A stretch of DNA of 64,000 bases from Bog-159 sp963709155. GTDB taxonomy: Bacteria; Acidobacteriota; Terriglobia; Bryobacterales; Bryobacteraceae. Location: the NCBI GenBank assembly GCA_963709155.1, contig CAVPVD010000007.1, positions 1,054,001 to 1,118,000 on the forward strand, read 5' to 3'. This document shows positions 26,857-35,183 of this stretch, in pieces. The position numbers and the translations under genes were made by a program. The first letter of the stretch is position 1, and each line of letters starts with the position of its first letter. The notes below the pieces were generated by a model. It did not search any database. It saw only the letters and a list, made by a program, of their open reading frames with translations, and was not told the origin of the DNA.

Positions 26857-27129
26857 TCAGGACCTTTTCAAATGGATAGTGTCCACGATGCCCGTGATGG
26901 CAGCGTCGACCGGCACGTCCGCGGGCAGGAAGGCATAACTGGCTTCCCGGCTGCGCGTCCAGTAGACCAGTTCGCCCGCGCCCGCGCCCGTCCAGTCGGT
27001 GCACACCAGCCGCTTGCCCGTCGATTTGAGTTCAGGCGTCAGGGGTTGCACCAGGAGCAGCCGCTGGCCCTCCAGATGGCTGTCCTTTACGGTGGACCAG
27101 ACGCACCCGACTACACGGCCCAGCAGCAT
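26857..27129 (-). CDS. microcompartment pentamer vertex protein (EutN/CcmL type), copy 2
   Basis: A 90-residue BMC-P protein: MLLGRVVGCVWSTVKDSHLE, RLLLVQPLTP, LVCTDWTGAGAGELVYW and VPVDAAITGIVDTIHL. It is the most divergent of the three pentamers (Trp/Thr where others have Asp/Ala in the central strand), suggesting a specialised vertex or pore. One base separates it from the upstream pentamer gene. Confidence 0.92.
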   Translation of the reverse strand: MLLGRVVGCVWSTVKDSHLEGQRLLLVQPLTPELKSTGKRLVCTDWTGAGAGELVYWTRSREASYAFLPADVPVDAAITGIVDTIHLKRS

Positions 27130-27130
27130 G

Positions 27131-27397
27131 TCAATCCAGCCGCACGTCGTCGACGATGCCGACGATCGCGGTGTCTACGGGCAGATCCTTGCAACCGTCG
27201 GCCATGCGGGCCGAACTGCCGGAGACCACCAAAACGCGCTCCTTGAACCCAGCGCTGACGGTGTCCACGGCGACCAGATAACCGGCTTCGTCCTTGCCTT
27301 CGGGCGACACCGGTTTTACAATGATGAGCTTCTTGCCTTCCAGCCGGGGGTCTTTCCGTGTCGCGACCACGGTGCCCACTACGCGGGCCAAAATCAT
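27131..27397 (-). CDS. microcompartment pentamer vertex protein (EutN/CcmL type), copy 1
   Basis: An 88-residue BMC-P protein: MILARVVGTVVATRKDPRLE, KLIIVKPVSPEGK, LVAVDTVSAGFKERVLVVSG and PVDTAIVGIVDDVRLD. It follows the hexamer gene by 18 bases. Together the three pentamer genes equal the number found in planctomycete-type sugar-phosphate microcompartments. Confidence 0.93.
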   Translation of the reverse strand: MILARVVGTVVATRKDPRLEGKKLIIVKPVSPEGKDEAGYLVAVDTVSAGFKERVLVVSGSSARMADGCKDLPVDTAIVGIVDDVRLD

Positions 27398-27415
27398 CGT
27401 GAACCTATCGGCCGG

Positions 27416-27715
27416 CTACTTTCCGGCCGCGGCATTTTGCGTCTTGCCGATCGGCAGGATGTCTTCCAGGCTCTGGTGCGGGCGCGCGATCACGTGTACG
27501 GCGATCAGTTCGCCCACGCGGCGTGCCGCGGCCGCTCCAGCATCGGTGGCCGCTTTCACCGCCGCAACATCGCCGCGCACCATGGCGGTAACGTAACCGG
27601 AGCCGATCTTCTCCCACCCGACCAGCGATACTTTGGCGGCCTTCACCATGGCGTCGCAAGCCTCGATCATGGCCACCAGTCCGCGTGTCTCGATCAATCC
27701 TAAAGCTTCACCCAT
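27416..27715 (-). CDS. microcompartment hexameric shell protein (BMC-H)
   Basis: A 99-residue canonical single-domain BMC protein: EALGLIETRGLVAMIEACDA, VSLVGWEKIGSGYVTAMVRG with the GSG pore loop, and AAVKAATDAGAAAARRVGEL followed by IAVHVIARPH. Hexamers tile the shell facets, and the small pore passes polar metabolites. It is the only hexamer gene in view, whereas most complete loci carry two or more. Confidence 0.95.
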   Translation of the reverse strand: MGEALGLIETRGLVAMIEACDAMVKAAKVSLVGWEKIGSGYVTAMVRGDVAAVKAATDAGAAAARRVGELIAVHVIARPHQSLEDILPIGKTQNAAAGK

Positions 27716-27741
27716 CTAGAGTCTCCTTCAGTTCGGTTTTT

Positions 27742-27794
27742 GGAGGGCGGGCAATTCTGCCCGCAAGCCGGCTTTCAGCCGGCTCTGGCCGCCT
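27742..27794. repeat. bipartite palindromic repeat, family B (in BMC operon)
   Basis: GGGCGGGCAATTCTGCCCGC followed by AAGCCGGCTTTCAGCCGGCT and GGCCGCC. It lies between the aldolase and shell-protein genes of the same transcription unit, where the hairpins could set their relative expression or stabilise mRNA ends. Confidence 0.75.
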
Positions 27795-27816
27795 AAAACC
27801 AAGCTAACCCACTATC

Positions 27817-28605
27817 TCAGTTTGCACCGCGCGCCCGCAGGGCTTCGTCCACCATGCCGATCAGTTCTTCGCGCGTCACGTAAAATCTTTCTCCAGCCGG
27901 CGCTTGCCGCGGTACCTGTTCAGCATACACCGGACAACCCGGCTCCATGGCGGCTCGCGCCTTCACCCCGTACCGCGTACGCGAATCGAACAGTTTCTCC
28001 ACTTCCGCCTTGGGCAGCACGGTGGCACCGCCCAACAACTCCGCCACCAGCGAGATGCGCGCGAAATGCTCAACGGTTTCCATGCGGAAGAAAGCCTTGT
28101 ACACATCCTCGCCGTAGGACACCGCGCCGTGATTCCCCATCATAATGGCATCGTACTTGGGGATGTAAGGGATCAACGGATCGGTGAGCGCCGGAGTACC
28201 CGGCAAACCATACTCGGCTAGCGGCACGCATCCCAGTCCGATGATCACCTCCGGCAACAGCGCGAGGTTCAGCGGGCGTCCGGCCGTGGCGAATCCCGTG
28301 GCTACCGGCGGATGCGCGTGCAACACGGAATGGATGTCGGGGCGCATCTCGTAAATCTTCATGTGCATGGCGACCTCGGACGTACATTCCTTCCGGCCGC
28401 TCAACTTCTTGCCCTGCATATCGACAATGATCAGGTCGTCCACGTGCATCATGCCTTTGCTGACGCCTGTGGGTGTGGCCAGGATGCGCTGGGCATCCAG
28501 ACGCACCGTGATATTGCCGTCATTCGCGGCCACCCAACCCTTTTGGTAAACCAGCCGGCCGATATCGACAATATCCTGCCTGTATTCTTGCTCCGTCTTC
28601 GCCAT
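27817..28605 (-). CDS. class II aldolase, probable microcompartment cargo (L-fuculose/rhamnulose-phosphate type)
   Basis: Zinc-dependent class II aldolase of 262 residues that would cleave a deoxy-ketose 1-phosphate to DHAP and lactaldehyde. Visible are NDGNITVRL, TPTGVSKG, TSEVAMHMKIY (catalytic Glu region), VLHAHPPVATGFA (zinc His pair) and MGNHGAVSYG (third His). After a Pro/Ala-rich linker it ends in an amphipathic helix, FYVTREELIGMVDEALRARG, a good candidate encapsulation peptide. The shell genes follow downstream. No sugar kinase or isomerase is nearby. Confidence 0.88.
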   Translation of the reverse strand: MAKTEQEYRQDIVDIGRLVYQKGWVAANDGNITVRLDAQRILATPTGVSKGMMHVDDLIIVDMQGKKLSGRKECTSEVAMHMKIYEMRPDIHSVLHAHPPVATGFATAGRPLNLALLPEVIIGLGCVPLAEYGLPGTPALTDPLIPYIPKYDAIMMGNHGAVSYGEDVYKAFFRMETVEHFARISLVAELLGGATVLPKAEVEKLFDSRTRYGVKARAAMEPGCPVYAEQVPRQAPAGERFYVTREELIGMVDEALRARGAN

Positions 28606-28669
28606 TACGGGAAAAACGATTGTAGCAGACTACCCCCGTATTCGACGTGCCGCGGAAGCCGCCGCCGGC

Positions 28670-29827
28670 TCAATGGTTCTGTGGAATGGCCTGGCGAGCC
28701 GCCTGCTCGGCCTCGCGCTGCATCTGCATGGCGCGGCGGACACCGGCGAGATCGTGCTGCCGCAGGGATTGCACTAACATCTGCCAGGACTGCTGCCGCA
28801 TCTCCATGTATTTCAGCAACCGCGAGACGACCCGTTGCGGCGGACCGGTCAGGCCTTTCAACCGCGCCAGGCGGTCATGTTCGGCCACCCAGCCGGGGAG
28901 CACGTTTTTTTCGATCAGGTCGGCCACCTGCGGGTCGCGCATGTGCTCCATTTGCGCGCGGCGCACGGTCGCGTTGTAGGTATCGACGGCGTTCTTTTCC
29001 ACGGTTGTAAACAGAGCCATCTCAGCCTGGACATCCACCGGACGCGGCAATAGAACCGCGGCGCCGATGAACAAGGCGATGGCCGCCGCCGCCACCGCGG
29101 CATTCCGGATGTCGCGGCGCGGCGGGGGTTCGACGGTCAGCGGAACGCTCATCGCCAGTCCGCAAATGAACCCGGCCGCGAGCCCGCCCAAGTGTGCCGC
29201 CACATCCGTGCCGGCGCGAATAAAACCGAAGACGATGTTATAGCCGATGAAGATCAACGCGCTATTCTTAACCGGCGACAGCACTTCCGCAAGATCCGCA
29301 TCGCGGTGAATCACCAGAAAGCCCAGCAGCGCACCGTACAATCCGAAGATGGCTCCCGAGGCTCCCGCGCTGACCACGTACGGGTTCCATGCCACGCTCA
29401 CCAGCGAACCGGCCAGTCCCGATACCAGGTAGACGATCGTGAAACCGGTATTGCCCAGCAGGCGCTCCACAAACGGCCCGGCTTGCCAAAGCACAAACAT
29501 ATTGAAAGCCAGGTGGATGATCCCGATGTGCAGGAACATCGCCATACCCAAACGCCACCATTCGCCGTGCGCGATAGTCCGGGGGCCGTAATCCGCTCCC
29601 CAGTGAATCAGGTTATCGATGGTGGGATTGATTGGGCTGATGCCGCTAACGATCATGGCCAGAAAGATCGCTACGTTTATCCCCACCAGGATCTTGGCGA
29701 CGAACAGATCGGGCGTGATGGTTTGCAGCCGTGCACGCAGTTCGTCCGCCGGGTCAACGTAAGGCGGGGATTGAGCTGCTGCGGCGGCGTCAGGCGGGAT
29801 TTCGTCCGGAACATTCAGATCGTACAC
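28670..29827 (-). CDS. rhomboid-family intramembrane serine protease
   Basis: A 385-residue membrane protein. The six-helix rhomboid core spans about residues 45-230 with HIGIIHLAFNMFVLW, the catalytic serine in GASGAIFGLYG, and the catalytic His in DVAAHLGGLAAGF. A further helix (AAIALFIGAAVLLP) leads to a soluble helical C-terminal domain of about 130 residues not typical of minimal rhomboids. It lies 64 bases upstream of the aldolase in the same direction; a link to the compartment is not evident. Confidence 0.88.
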   Translation of the reverse strand: MYDLNVPDEIPPDAAAAAQSPPYVDPADELRARLQTITPDLFVAKILVGINVAIFLAMIVSGISPINPTIDNLIHWGADYGPRTIAHGEWWRLGMAMFLHIGIIHLAFNMFVLWQAGPFVERLLGNTGFTIVYLVSGLAGSLVSVAWNPYVVSAGASGAIFGLYGALLGFLVIHRDADLAEVLSPVKNSALIFIGYNIVFGFIRAGTDVAAHLGGLAAGFICGLAMSVPLTVEPPPRRDIRNAAVAAAAIALFIGAAVLLPRPVDVQAEMALFTTVEKNAVDTYNATVRRAQMEHMRDPQVADLIEKNVLPGWVAEHDRLARLKGLTGPPQRVVSRLLKYMEMRQQSWQMLVQSLRQHDLAGVRRAMQMQREAEQAARQAIPQNH

Positions 29828-29930
29828 GAATTTGCCTTTGCGTTCCGGCCATTATACCTTTTCTGCGCGATTGTTCAGACGCGGCTGTATACTGAGTGCT
29901 TACCGGAGGCGGTAACTCGCGGGAGGGTTT

Positions 29931-32249
29931 ATGACGCGCGCAAAACGTGGCTGGGTTCCGGTCGTGCTGGGCTTCGTCGCCGGGGCTATGGGGATAGCGC
30001 CGGTCTGTGCGCAGACCGCGAGCGAGGTGGTGCTGCATAACTTCGGGCGGTCGCAAGGCTCCCAGCCCTATGCCCCGGTGTTTCGCGACGCGGAGGGCAA
30101 CCTTTACGGCACCGCTTACAACGGAGGCCCCAATTATGCCGGCACGATCTATAAGCTGGACACCGCCGGCAGCTTCAAAGTGCTGTACAACTTTACGGGG
30201 CTCACGGACGGGGGCCGTCCGCAAACGGGCGTGGTTCGGGATGCCGCGGGTAACTTATACGGCACAACGACGTTTGGCGGCGCAACGGGCTTTGGCGGCA
30301 ACGGCGTGGTGTATAAGCTGGATACGTCAGGGCACCAAACGGTACTGCACAGTTTCAGCGGTGGGAGTAGTGTCCGCGCGTCGGGCGTCATCCTGGACTC
30401 GGCGGGGAACCTCTACGGGACCACCGAGGCCGGCGGCGGATCGGGCTGTGAATTCGGGTGCGGCGTTGTCTATAAAATCGACACGGCCGGCAACTACGCG
30501 GTGCTGCACAACTTCAACAATGGCACGAACGAAGGAGTCTCGCCTTACGCCGGAGTAGTTCGAGATAGCGCCGGCACCCTATACGGGACCACGTATTATG
30601 GCGGCGCCCACAACGACGGAGTAGTTTACAAGCTCGACGTGGCCGGTAATTACACGGAATTGCACAGTTTCGGCGGCAAGGGCGATGGGCAGTATCCTTA
30701 CGCTGGCGTGACCCTGGATACGGCGGGCAATCTCTACGGCACCACCCAAGCGGGCGGCGCCGCCGGCCACGGCGTGGTCTACAAATTGGACTCCGCCGGA
30801 AGCGAGACCGTGCTTTACAGCTTCCTGGGAGGGGCGGATGGAGGGGACCCCGACGGCGGCGTGGTCCGGGATCCGGCCGGCAACCTCTACGGGACCACGC
30901 AGAGCTTTGGCGCGGCGAACTACGGCGTGGTCTTCGAAGTGGATGCCAGCGGCCACGAGACCGTGCTGCACACTTTCTCCGGACCTCCCGACGGGGCCGA
31001 TTCCTGGGCGGGCTTGGTCCGCGACCCGGCGGGCAACCTTTTTGGCACAACCTTCGCGGGCGGCCCGCTGCTAGGCGGCACCGTTTTCAAGGTGGACACT
31101 TCGGGCGTTGAGACCGTGCTGCATGGCTTCCCGGCTGGAACATCGGGAGAGACCCCGGAGTCGGGATTGGCCGGCGACCCCGCCAGCCACCTATACGGGA
31201 CCACTGTGAACGGCGGTACGGGGTTTCAGGGCGTCGTATATCGATTGGATCCCGGAGGCCAGTACCGCGTCCTTTACAACTTCACCTGGGGAGCCGACGG
31301 AGGGCAGCCGGTGGCCGGTGTGGCGCTGGATTCCGCCGGCAACCTCTACGGGACAGCCTTTTCCGGAGGCATCACAAGCGACTGCACGGATACATCCCTC
31401 CAAGACGGCTGCGGCGTGGTCTACAAGATCGACCCTGCGGGGAACGAGACGGTGCTGTATAGCTTCACCGGCCACGGAGATGGCGCGCGGCCCTACGCGG
31501 GCGTGGTCCGCGACGCCGCGGGTAACCTCTACGGCACGACTTACTTCGGCGGAACCGGTGTCTGCTTTACGGGCTATTTCGGCTGTGGCGTGGTGTATAA
31601 GATCGATGCGGCCGGCAATTACACGGTGCTGCATCGCTTCACTGGGCCCGACGGGGCACTGCCCTTCGCGGGCGTGATCCTGGATGCGCAGGGCAACCTA
31701 TACGGGACTACCGAAAGCGGCGGCGCCGGTGGCTGGGGCGTGGCGTTTAAAATGGATACCGCTGGAAATTATACGGTATTGCATAGCTTCACGGGCGGAA
31801 GCGACGGCGGAGATCCGACTGGAGGCGTGATCCGCGATGCAGCCGGCAACCTGTACGGCACCACTTATGACGGCGGCATCACTTGCGGCCCATATCCGTA
31901 CTATTACGGCGGCGGTGTAGTGTATAAGCTGGATGCGTCCGGACAGCAGACGGTTCTCTATACCTTCCCGTGCGGGGTAAATGGAAGCCAACCCGAAGCG
32001 GGAGTAGTTCGCGACCCGGCAGGCAACCTCTATGGGACTGCCGTCAGCGGCGGCACGGATGGCGGCGGCGTAGTCTACAAGGTGGATCCGTCGGGTCGGG
32101 AGACCGTGATTTACTCGTTCACTTGCCAAGCGGATGGGTGTCTCCCGGCTCCGCCCCTGTTGCTCGGCGCGGGCGGAAATCTTTTCGGCACCACTTACAC
32201 AGGAGGAACCAAAGGTACCGGAGTAGTCTACGAGATCAAGTTTCAGTAA
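29931..32249 (+). CDS. secreted GloVer-repeat (TIGR03803-type) protein
   Basis: A 772-residue exoprotein: signal peptide (VVLGFVAGAMGIAPVCAQ), then 14 copies of a 40-60-residue unit with the consensus AGNLYGTTxxGG...GVVYKLDxAGN...VLHSFxGxxDG...AGVVRD. The repeat is the Gloeobacter/Verrucomicrobia type and probably forms beta-propeller blades. No C-terminal anchor is seen, so it may be free or bound by other means. GGAGGG precedes the ATG. Function unknown. The DNA repeat structure makes it prone to unit gain or loss. Confidence 0.85.
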   Translation: MTRAKRGWVPVVLGFVAGAMGIAPVCAQTASEVVLHNFGRSQGSQPYAPVFRDAEGNLYGTAYNGGPNYAGTIYKLDTAGSFKVLYNFTGLTDGGRPQTGVVRDAAGNLYGTTTFGGATGFGGNGVVYKLDTSGHQTVLHSFSGGSSVRASGVILDSAGNLYGTTEAGGGSGCEFGCGVVYKIDTAGNYAVLHNFNNGTNEGVSPYAGVVRDSAGTLYGTTYYGGAHNDGVVYKLDVAGNYTELHSFGGKGDGQYPYAGVTLDTAGNLYGTTQAGGAAGHGVVYKLDSAGSETVLYSFLGGADGGDPDGGVVRDPAGNLYGTTQSFGAANYGVVFEVDASGHETVLHTFSGPPDGADSWAGLVRDPAGNLFGTTFAGGPLLGGTVFKVDTSGVETVLHGFPAGTSGETPESGLAGDPASHLYGTTVNGGTGFQGVVYRLDPGGQYRVLYNFTWGADGGQPVAGVALDSAGNLYGTAFSGGITSDCTDTSLQDGCGVVYKIDPAGNETVLYSFTGHGDGARPYAGVVRDAAGNLYGTTYFGGTGVCFTGYFGCGVVYKIDAAGNYTVLHRFTGPDGALPFAGVILDAQGNLYGTTESGGAGGWGVAFKMDTAGNYTVLHSFTGGSDGGDPTGGVIRDAAGNLYGTTYDGGITCGPYPYYYGGGVVYKLDASGQQTVLYTFPCGVNGSQPEAGVVRDPAGNLYGTAVSGGTDGGGVVYKVDPSGRETVIYSFTCQADGCLPAPPLLLGAGGNLFGTTYTGGTKGTGVVYEIKFQ

Positions 32250-32251
32250 TT

Positions 32252-32317
32252 GGAGGGCGGGCAATCCTGCCCGCAGCCGCCTTTCAGGCGGCCAAGCCGG
32301 CTGGAAGGCCGGCTGGG
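32252..32317. repeat. bipartite palindromic repeat, family B
   Basis: GGGCGGGCAATCCTGCCCGC, GCCGCCTTTCAGGCGGC and AGCCGGCTGGAAGGCCGGCT, the same modules as the 18388 copy. It begins 3 bases after the GloVer gene stop and ends 14 bases before the aminotransferase start. Confidence 0.75.
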
Positions 32318-32330
32318 TTATCATGATTAA

Positions 32331-33545
32331 ATGACAAGCGCCCCCGCCGTCGATCCCGTCATCGAACTGGAACGCGAATACCTGCTCCAGAACTACAGCC
32401 GGTATCCATTGGTAGCGCACAAGGGCAAGGGCTGCTACGTCTACGACGTCCACGGCACGCGCTACCTCGACTTCATCACGGGCATCGGAGTCAACGCCCT
32501 GGGCCACGCGCATCCCCGCATCGTAAACGTGATCCGCGAACAGGCGGCGCTCCTGATCCATTCGTCGAACCTTTACTACCACGAATATCAGGGACCGCTC
32601 GCCAAAAAACTGGCGGAAACCAGCGGCCTGCAGCGCACCTTCTTCACCAATAGCGGCACGGAGGCGATGGAAGGCGCGCTGAAGATGATCCGGTCGCACG
32701 GCAACCACAGCGGGAGCGGCAAGCAGGAAATCCTCTCTCTCGACAATTCGTTTCACGGCCGTACGCTAGGGGCGCTTTCGATCACCGGCCAGGCCAAATA
32801 CCGCAAGGATTTCGAGCCCTTGCTGCAGGGCGCCCGCTTTGTGCCCGCGAACGATGTGGCGGCACTGGAAGCCGCTTTCAGCGAATCGACGGCCGGCATG
32901 GTGCTGGAAATGATCCAGGGAGAAGGCGGCATCTACCCGATTTCGTCCGCGTACGCGCGGAAAGCGCGCGAACTGGCCGACCGCTACAACGCACTGCTGG
33001 TCTTCGACGAGATCCAATGCGGCGTCGGCCGCACCGGCACATACTTCGCCTATCAGCGCAGTTCGCCGGTGGTGCTGCCGGACGTTATGGTGACGGCCAA
33101 ACCGCTGGCCTGCGGCCTCCCCCTGGGCGCTATCGTGGCCAACGAGAAGGCCGCCGCAACCATCGCACCCGGCATGCACGGTTCCACATTCGGCGGCAGC
33201 GCGCTGGCCTGCCGCGTGGCGCTCGAATTCTTCGACATCCTGGACGGGCTGCTGCCCGATATCCAGAGGGTGGGCGGCTATCTGCACCTGATGTTGAACG
33301 AACTGGCGCGCAAGCACTCGTTCATCAAGGAAGTCCGCGGCTTCGGCCTTATGATCGGCGTGGAAATGGAGATCCCCGGGAAGCAGATGGTGCTGGATGC
33401 CATGGCCGACGGCCTGCTGATCAACTGCACGCACGACACCGTGCTGCGCCTGCTGCCGCCGTATATCGTCACCGAGCGGGAGGTGGATAGCGCCGTGAAA
33501 GTCCTGGGTAAGATCTTCGCCAAACAGAAAGGGCCCACGGCATGA
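32331..33545 (+). CDS. argD: class III aminotransferase, acetylornithine aminotransferase-like
   Basis: PLP enzyme of fold type I, 404 residues. FFTNSGTEAMEGALKM binds the cofactor phosphate, DNSFHGRTLGALS the substrate side, VFDEIQCGVGRTG carries the Asp, and TAKPLACGLPLGA holds the PLP lysine, with HGSTFGGSALACR following. It probably interconverts N-acetylornithine and its semialdehyde in arginine synthesis; ornithine or 4-aminobutyrate transaminase is the alternative. No arg genes adjoin. Its stop overlaps the DUF1080 gene start (ATGA). Confidence 0.82.
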   Translation: MTSAPAVDPVIELEREYLLQNYSRYPLVAHKGKGCYVYDVHGTRYLDFITGIGVNALGHAHPRIVNVIREQAALLIHSSNLYYHEYQGPLAKKLAETSGLQRTFFTNSGTEAMEGALKMIRSHGNHSGSGKQEILSLDNSFHGRTLGALSITGQAKYRKDFEPLLQGARFVPANDVAALEAAFSESTAGMVLEMIQGEGGIYPISSAYARKARELADRYNALLVFDEIQCGVGRTGTYFAYQRSSPVVLPDVMVTAKPLACGLPLGAIVANEKAAATIAPGMHGSTFGGSALACRVALEFFDILDGLLPDIQRVGGYLHLMLNELARKHSFIKEVRGFGLMIGVEMEIPGKQMVLDAMADGLLINCTHDTVLRLLPPYIVTEREVDSAVKVLGKIFAKQKGPTA

Positions 33546-34309
33546 GCCGGGTCTTGTTTGCGTTACTCGCGCTGGCCGGAGCCTGCCACGCGCAGTCCGG
33601 ATGGGTCAGCCTGTTCGACGGCAAGACCATGGCGGGCTGGGACGACCCGCGCCAGAAAGTTCCGCCGGGGGATGCCTGGACCCTCGACGACGGCTGCCTG
33701 AAGGCCAACGCCGGCGCACATATCACCGAAGACTTGTTCACCAGGGATGTGTTCCACGATTTCGAACTGGAATGGGAGTGGAAGGTGGCGCCGGGCGCGA
33801 ATAGTGGAGTGAAGTATCGCATCCAGGACCACGTATTTCTCGCCCAGCATGCGCCGGTGCATGGCTTCGAAAACCTGGTCAATTATTCGCTGACAAACCG
33901 GCCGGCCGAAAGGCCCGATCGGGGGCAGGATTACGTGGTGGGCTTCGAATACCAGATTCTCGACAATGCGCGCAATTCCGATGCGCGGGTCGGAACGAAC
34001 CACCAGGCGGGCGCGCTCTACGACATCATGGGACCGTCTAAGGATGTCACCCGTCCGGTTGGCGAATTCAACCAGTCGCGGTTGGTGGTGAAAGGCAACC
34101 ACGTAGAACACTGGCTGAACGGCGTAAAGGTAGTCGAGGCCGATCTCAATTCCGCGCTGGCGGCGGAACGCATTGCGCGGCGCTGGGGCGCGGGCACGCC
34201 GGTGACCGTCGATCTTACCAGGCAACCGCGCAAGGACTGCCCGATCTCGCTGCAAAACCACGGCGGGGATACCTGGTTCCGCAATATCAGGATCCGCCGG
34301 TTGGAATAG
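33542..34309 (+). CDS. exported DUF1080 protein (3-keto-disaccharide hydrolase family)
   Basis: A 255-residue secreted protein: signal peptide (VLFALLALAGACHAQ), then the concanavalin-like DUF1080 domain with WVSLFDGKTMAGWD, FHDFELEWEWKVAPGANSGV, YEFQ-like VVGFEYQILDN and the ending GGDTWFRNIRIRRLE. Family members hydrolyse or bind oligosaccharides, including 3-keto-disaccharides. It is translationally coupled to the aminotransferase, an odd pairing by function. Its role in polysaccharide breakdown is family-level inference. Confidence 0.85.
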   Translation: MSRVLFALLALAGACHAQSGWVSLFDGKTMAGWDDPRQKVPPGDAWTLDDGCLKANAGAHITEDLFTRDVFHDFELEWEWKVAPGANSGVKYRIQDHVFLAQHAPVHGFENLVNYSLTNRPAERPDRGQDYVVGFEYQILDNARNSDARVGTNHQAGALYDIMGPSKDVTRPVGEFNQSRLVVKGNHVEHWLNGVKVVEADLNSALAAERIARRWGAGTPVTVDLTRQPRKDCPISLQNHGGDTWFRNIRIRRLE

Positions 34310-34313
34310 GCGA

Positions 34314-35168
34314 TTGCGCGCGCGCCGCGGCAAGTGGTTCCTGATCCTGGCGACGGTGCTGGCCGGATGCCGCGCGCCTCATCCCGTGTCTCACGCGATG
34401 TCTACCGCGATTCTGGATTTGACTCCGCCCCCCGCCGATGCGCGCATTGCATACGGGGATGCGCCGCAACAGTTTGGCGATTTGCGGCTGCCGAAAGGCG
34501 GCGGTCCACACCCGGTGGCGATCGTGATCCACGGGGGCTACTGGCGCTCCGCGTACGGACTGGAGCATATCGGGCATCTATGTGCGGCTCTTACGCGCGC
34601 CGGCGTGGCCACCTGGAACCTGGAATACAGGCGCATCGGCGATCCCGGCGGCGGATGGCCGGGGACCGGCGAGGACGTCCTGCGCGGCGCGCAATATGTG
34701 ACGGTGCTGGCGCGGCGATATCCGTTGGATGCGGCCCGGGTGGTCGCCATCGGGCATTCCGCGGGCGGACAACTGGCGCTGTGGCTCGCGGCGCAACATA
34801 AGATTCAGTTGCGCGGCGCGGTTTCGCTGGCGGGTCTGGCGGACTTGCATCGCGCCTGGGAGCTAGGCTTGAGCGGCGGCGCAGTGGGTGAACTGCTCGG
34901 CGGCACACCCCTCGAACAGCCGGCGCGATACCATGCGGCCTCCCCGATCGAACTCGTGCCACTGGGCGTGCCGGAGCGACTGCTGCACGGAGCTATGGAC
35001 GATGTTGTGCCCATCGAGATGAGCCGCCGGTTTCAGTCCGCCGCGGCCGCGGCAGGCGACGACGTGCGCCTGATTGAGATACCGGACGCCGGGCATTTCG
35101 ACCTGATCGATCCTCGCACGCGCGCATGGGCGCCGGTCGAGGCGGCGGTGCTGGAGTTGACGAAGTAA
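34314..35168 (+). CDS. alpha/beta-hydrolase lipoprotein (BD-FAE-like esterase)
   Basis: A 284-residue protein beginning at TTG 34314 with a lipobox (LILATVLAGC), so probably lipid-anchored. Oxyanion motif IVIHGGYWRS, nucleophile elbow VVAIGHSAGGQLAL, acid loop LLHGAMDDVVPIEM, and catalytic His in PDAGHFDLIDP. It resembles small esterases acting on acylated sugars or kynurenine formamidase-like enzymes. It follows the DUF1080 gene by 4 bases, so the three genes from 32331 to 35168 form one unit. Confidence 0.83.
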   Translation: MRARRGKWFLILATVLAGCRAPHPVSHAMSTAILDLTPPPADARIAYGDAPQQFGDLRLPKGGGPHPVAIVIHGGYWRSAYGLEHIGHLCAALTRAGVATWNLEYRRIGDPGGGWPGTGEDVLRGAQYVTVLARRYPLDAARVVAIGHSAGGQLALWLAAQHKIQLRGAVSLAGLADLHRAWELGLSGGAVGELLGGTPLEQPARYHAASPIELVPLGVPERLLHGAMDDVVPIEMSRRFQSAAAAAGDDVRLIEIPDAGHFDLIDPRTRAWAPVEAAVLELTK

Positions 35169-35183
35169 CGGGTGTGATAGCCT

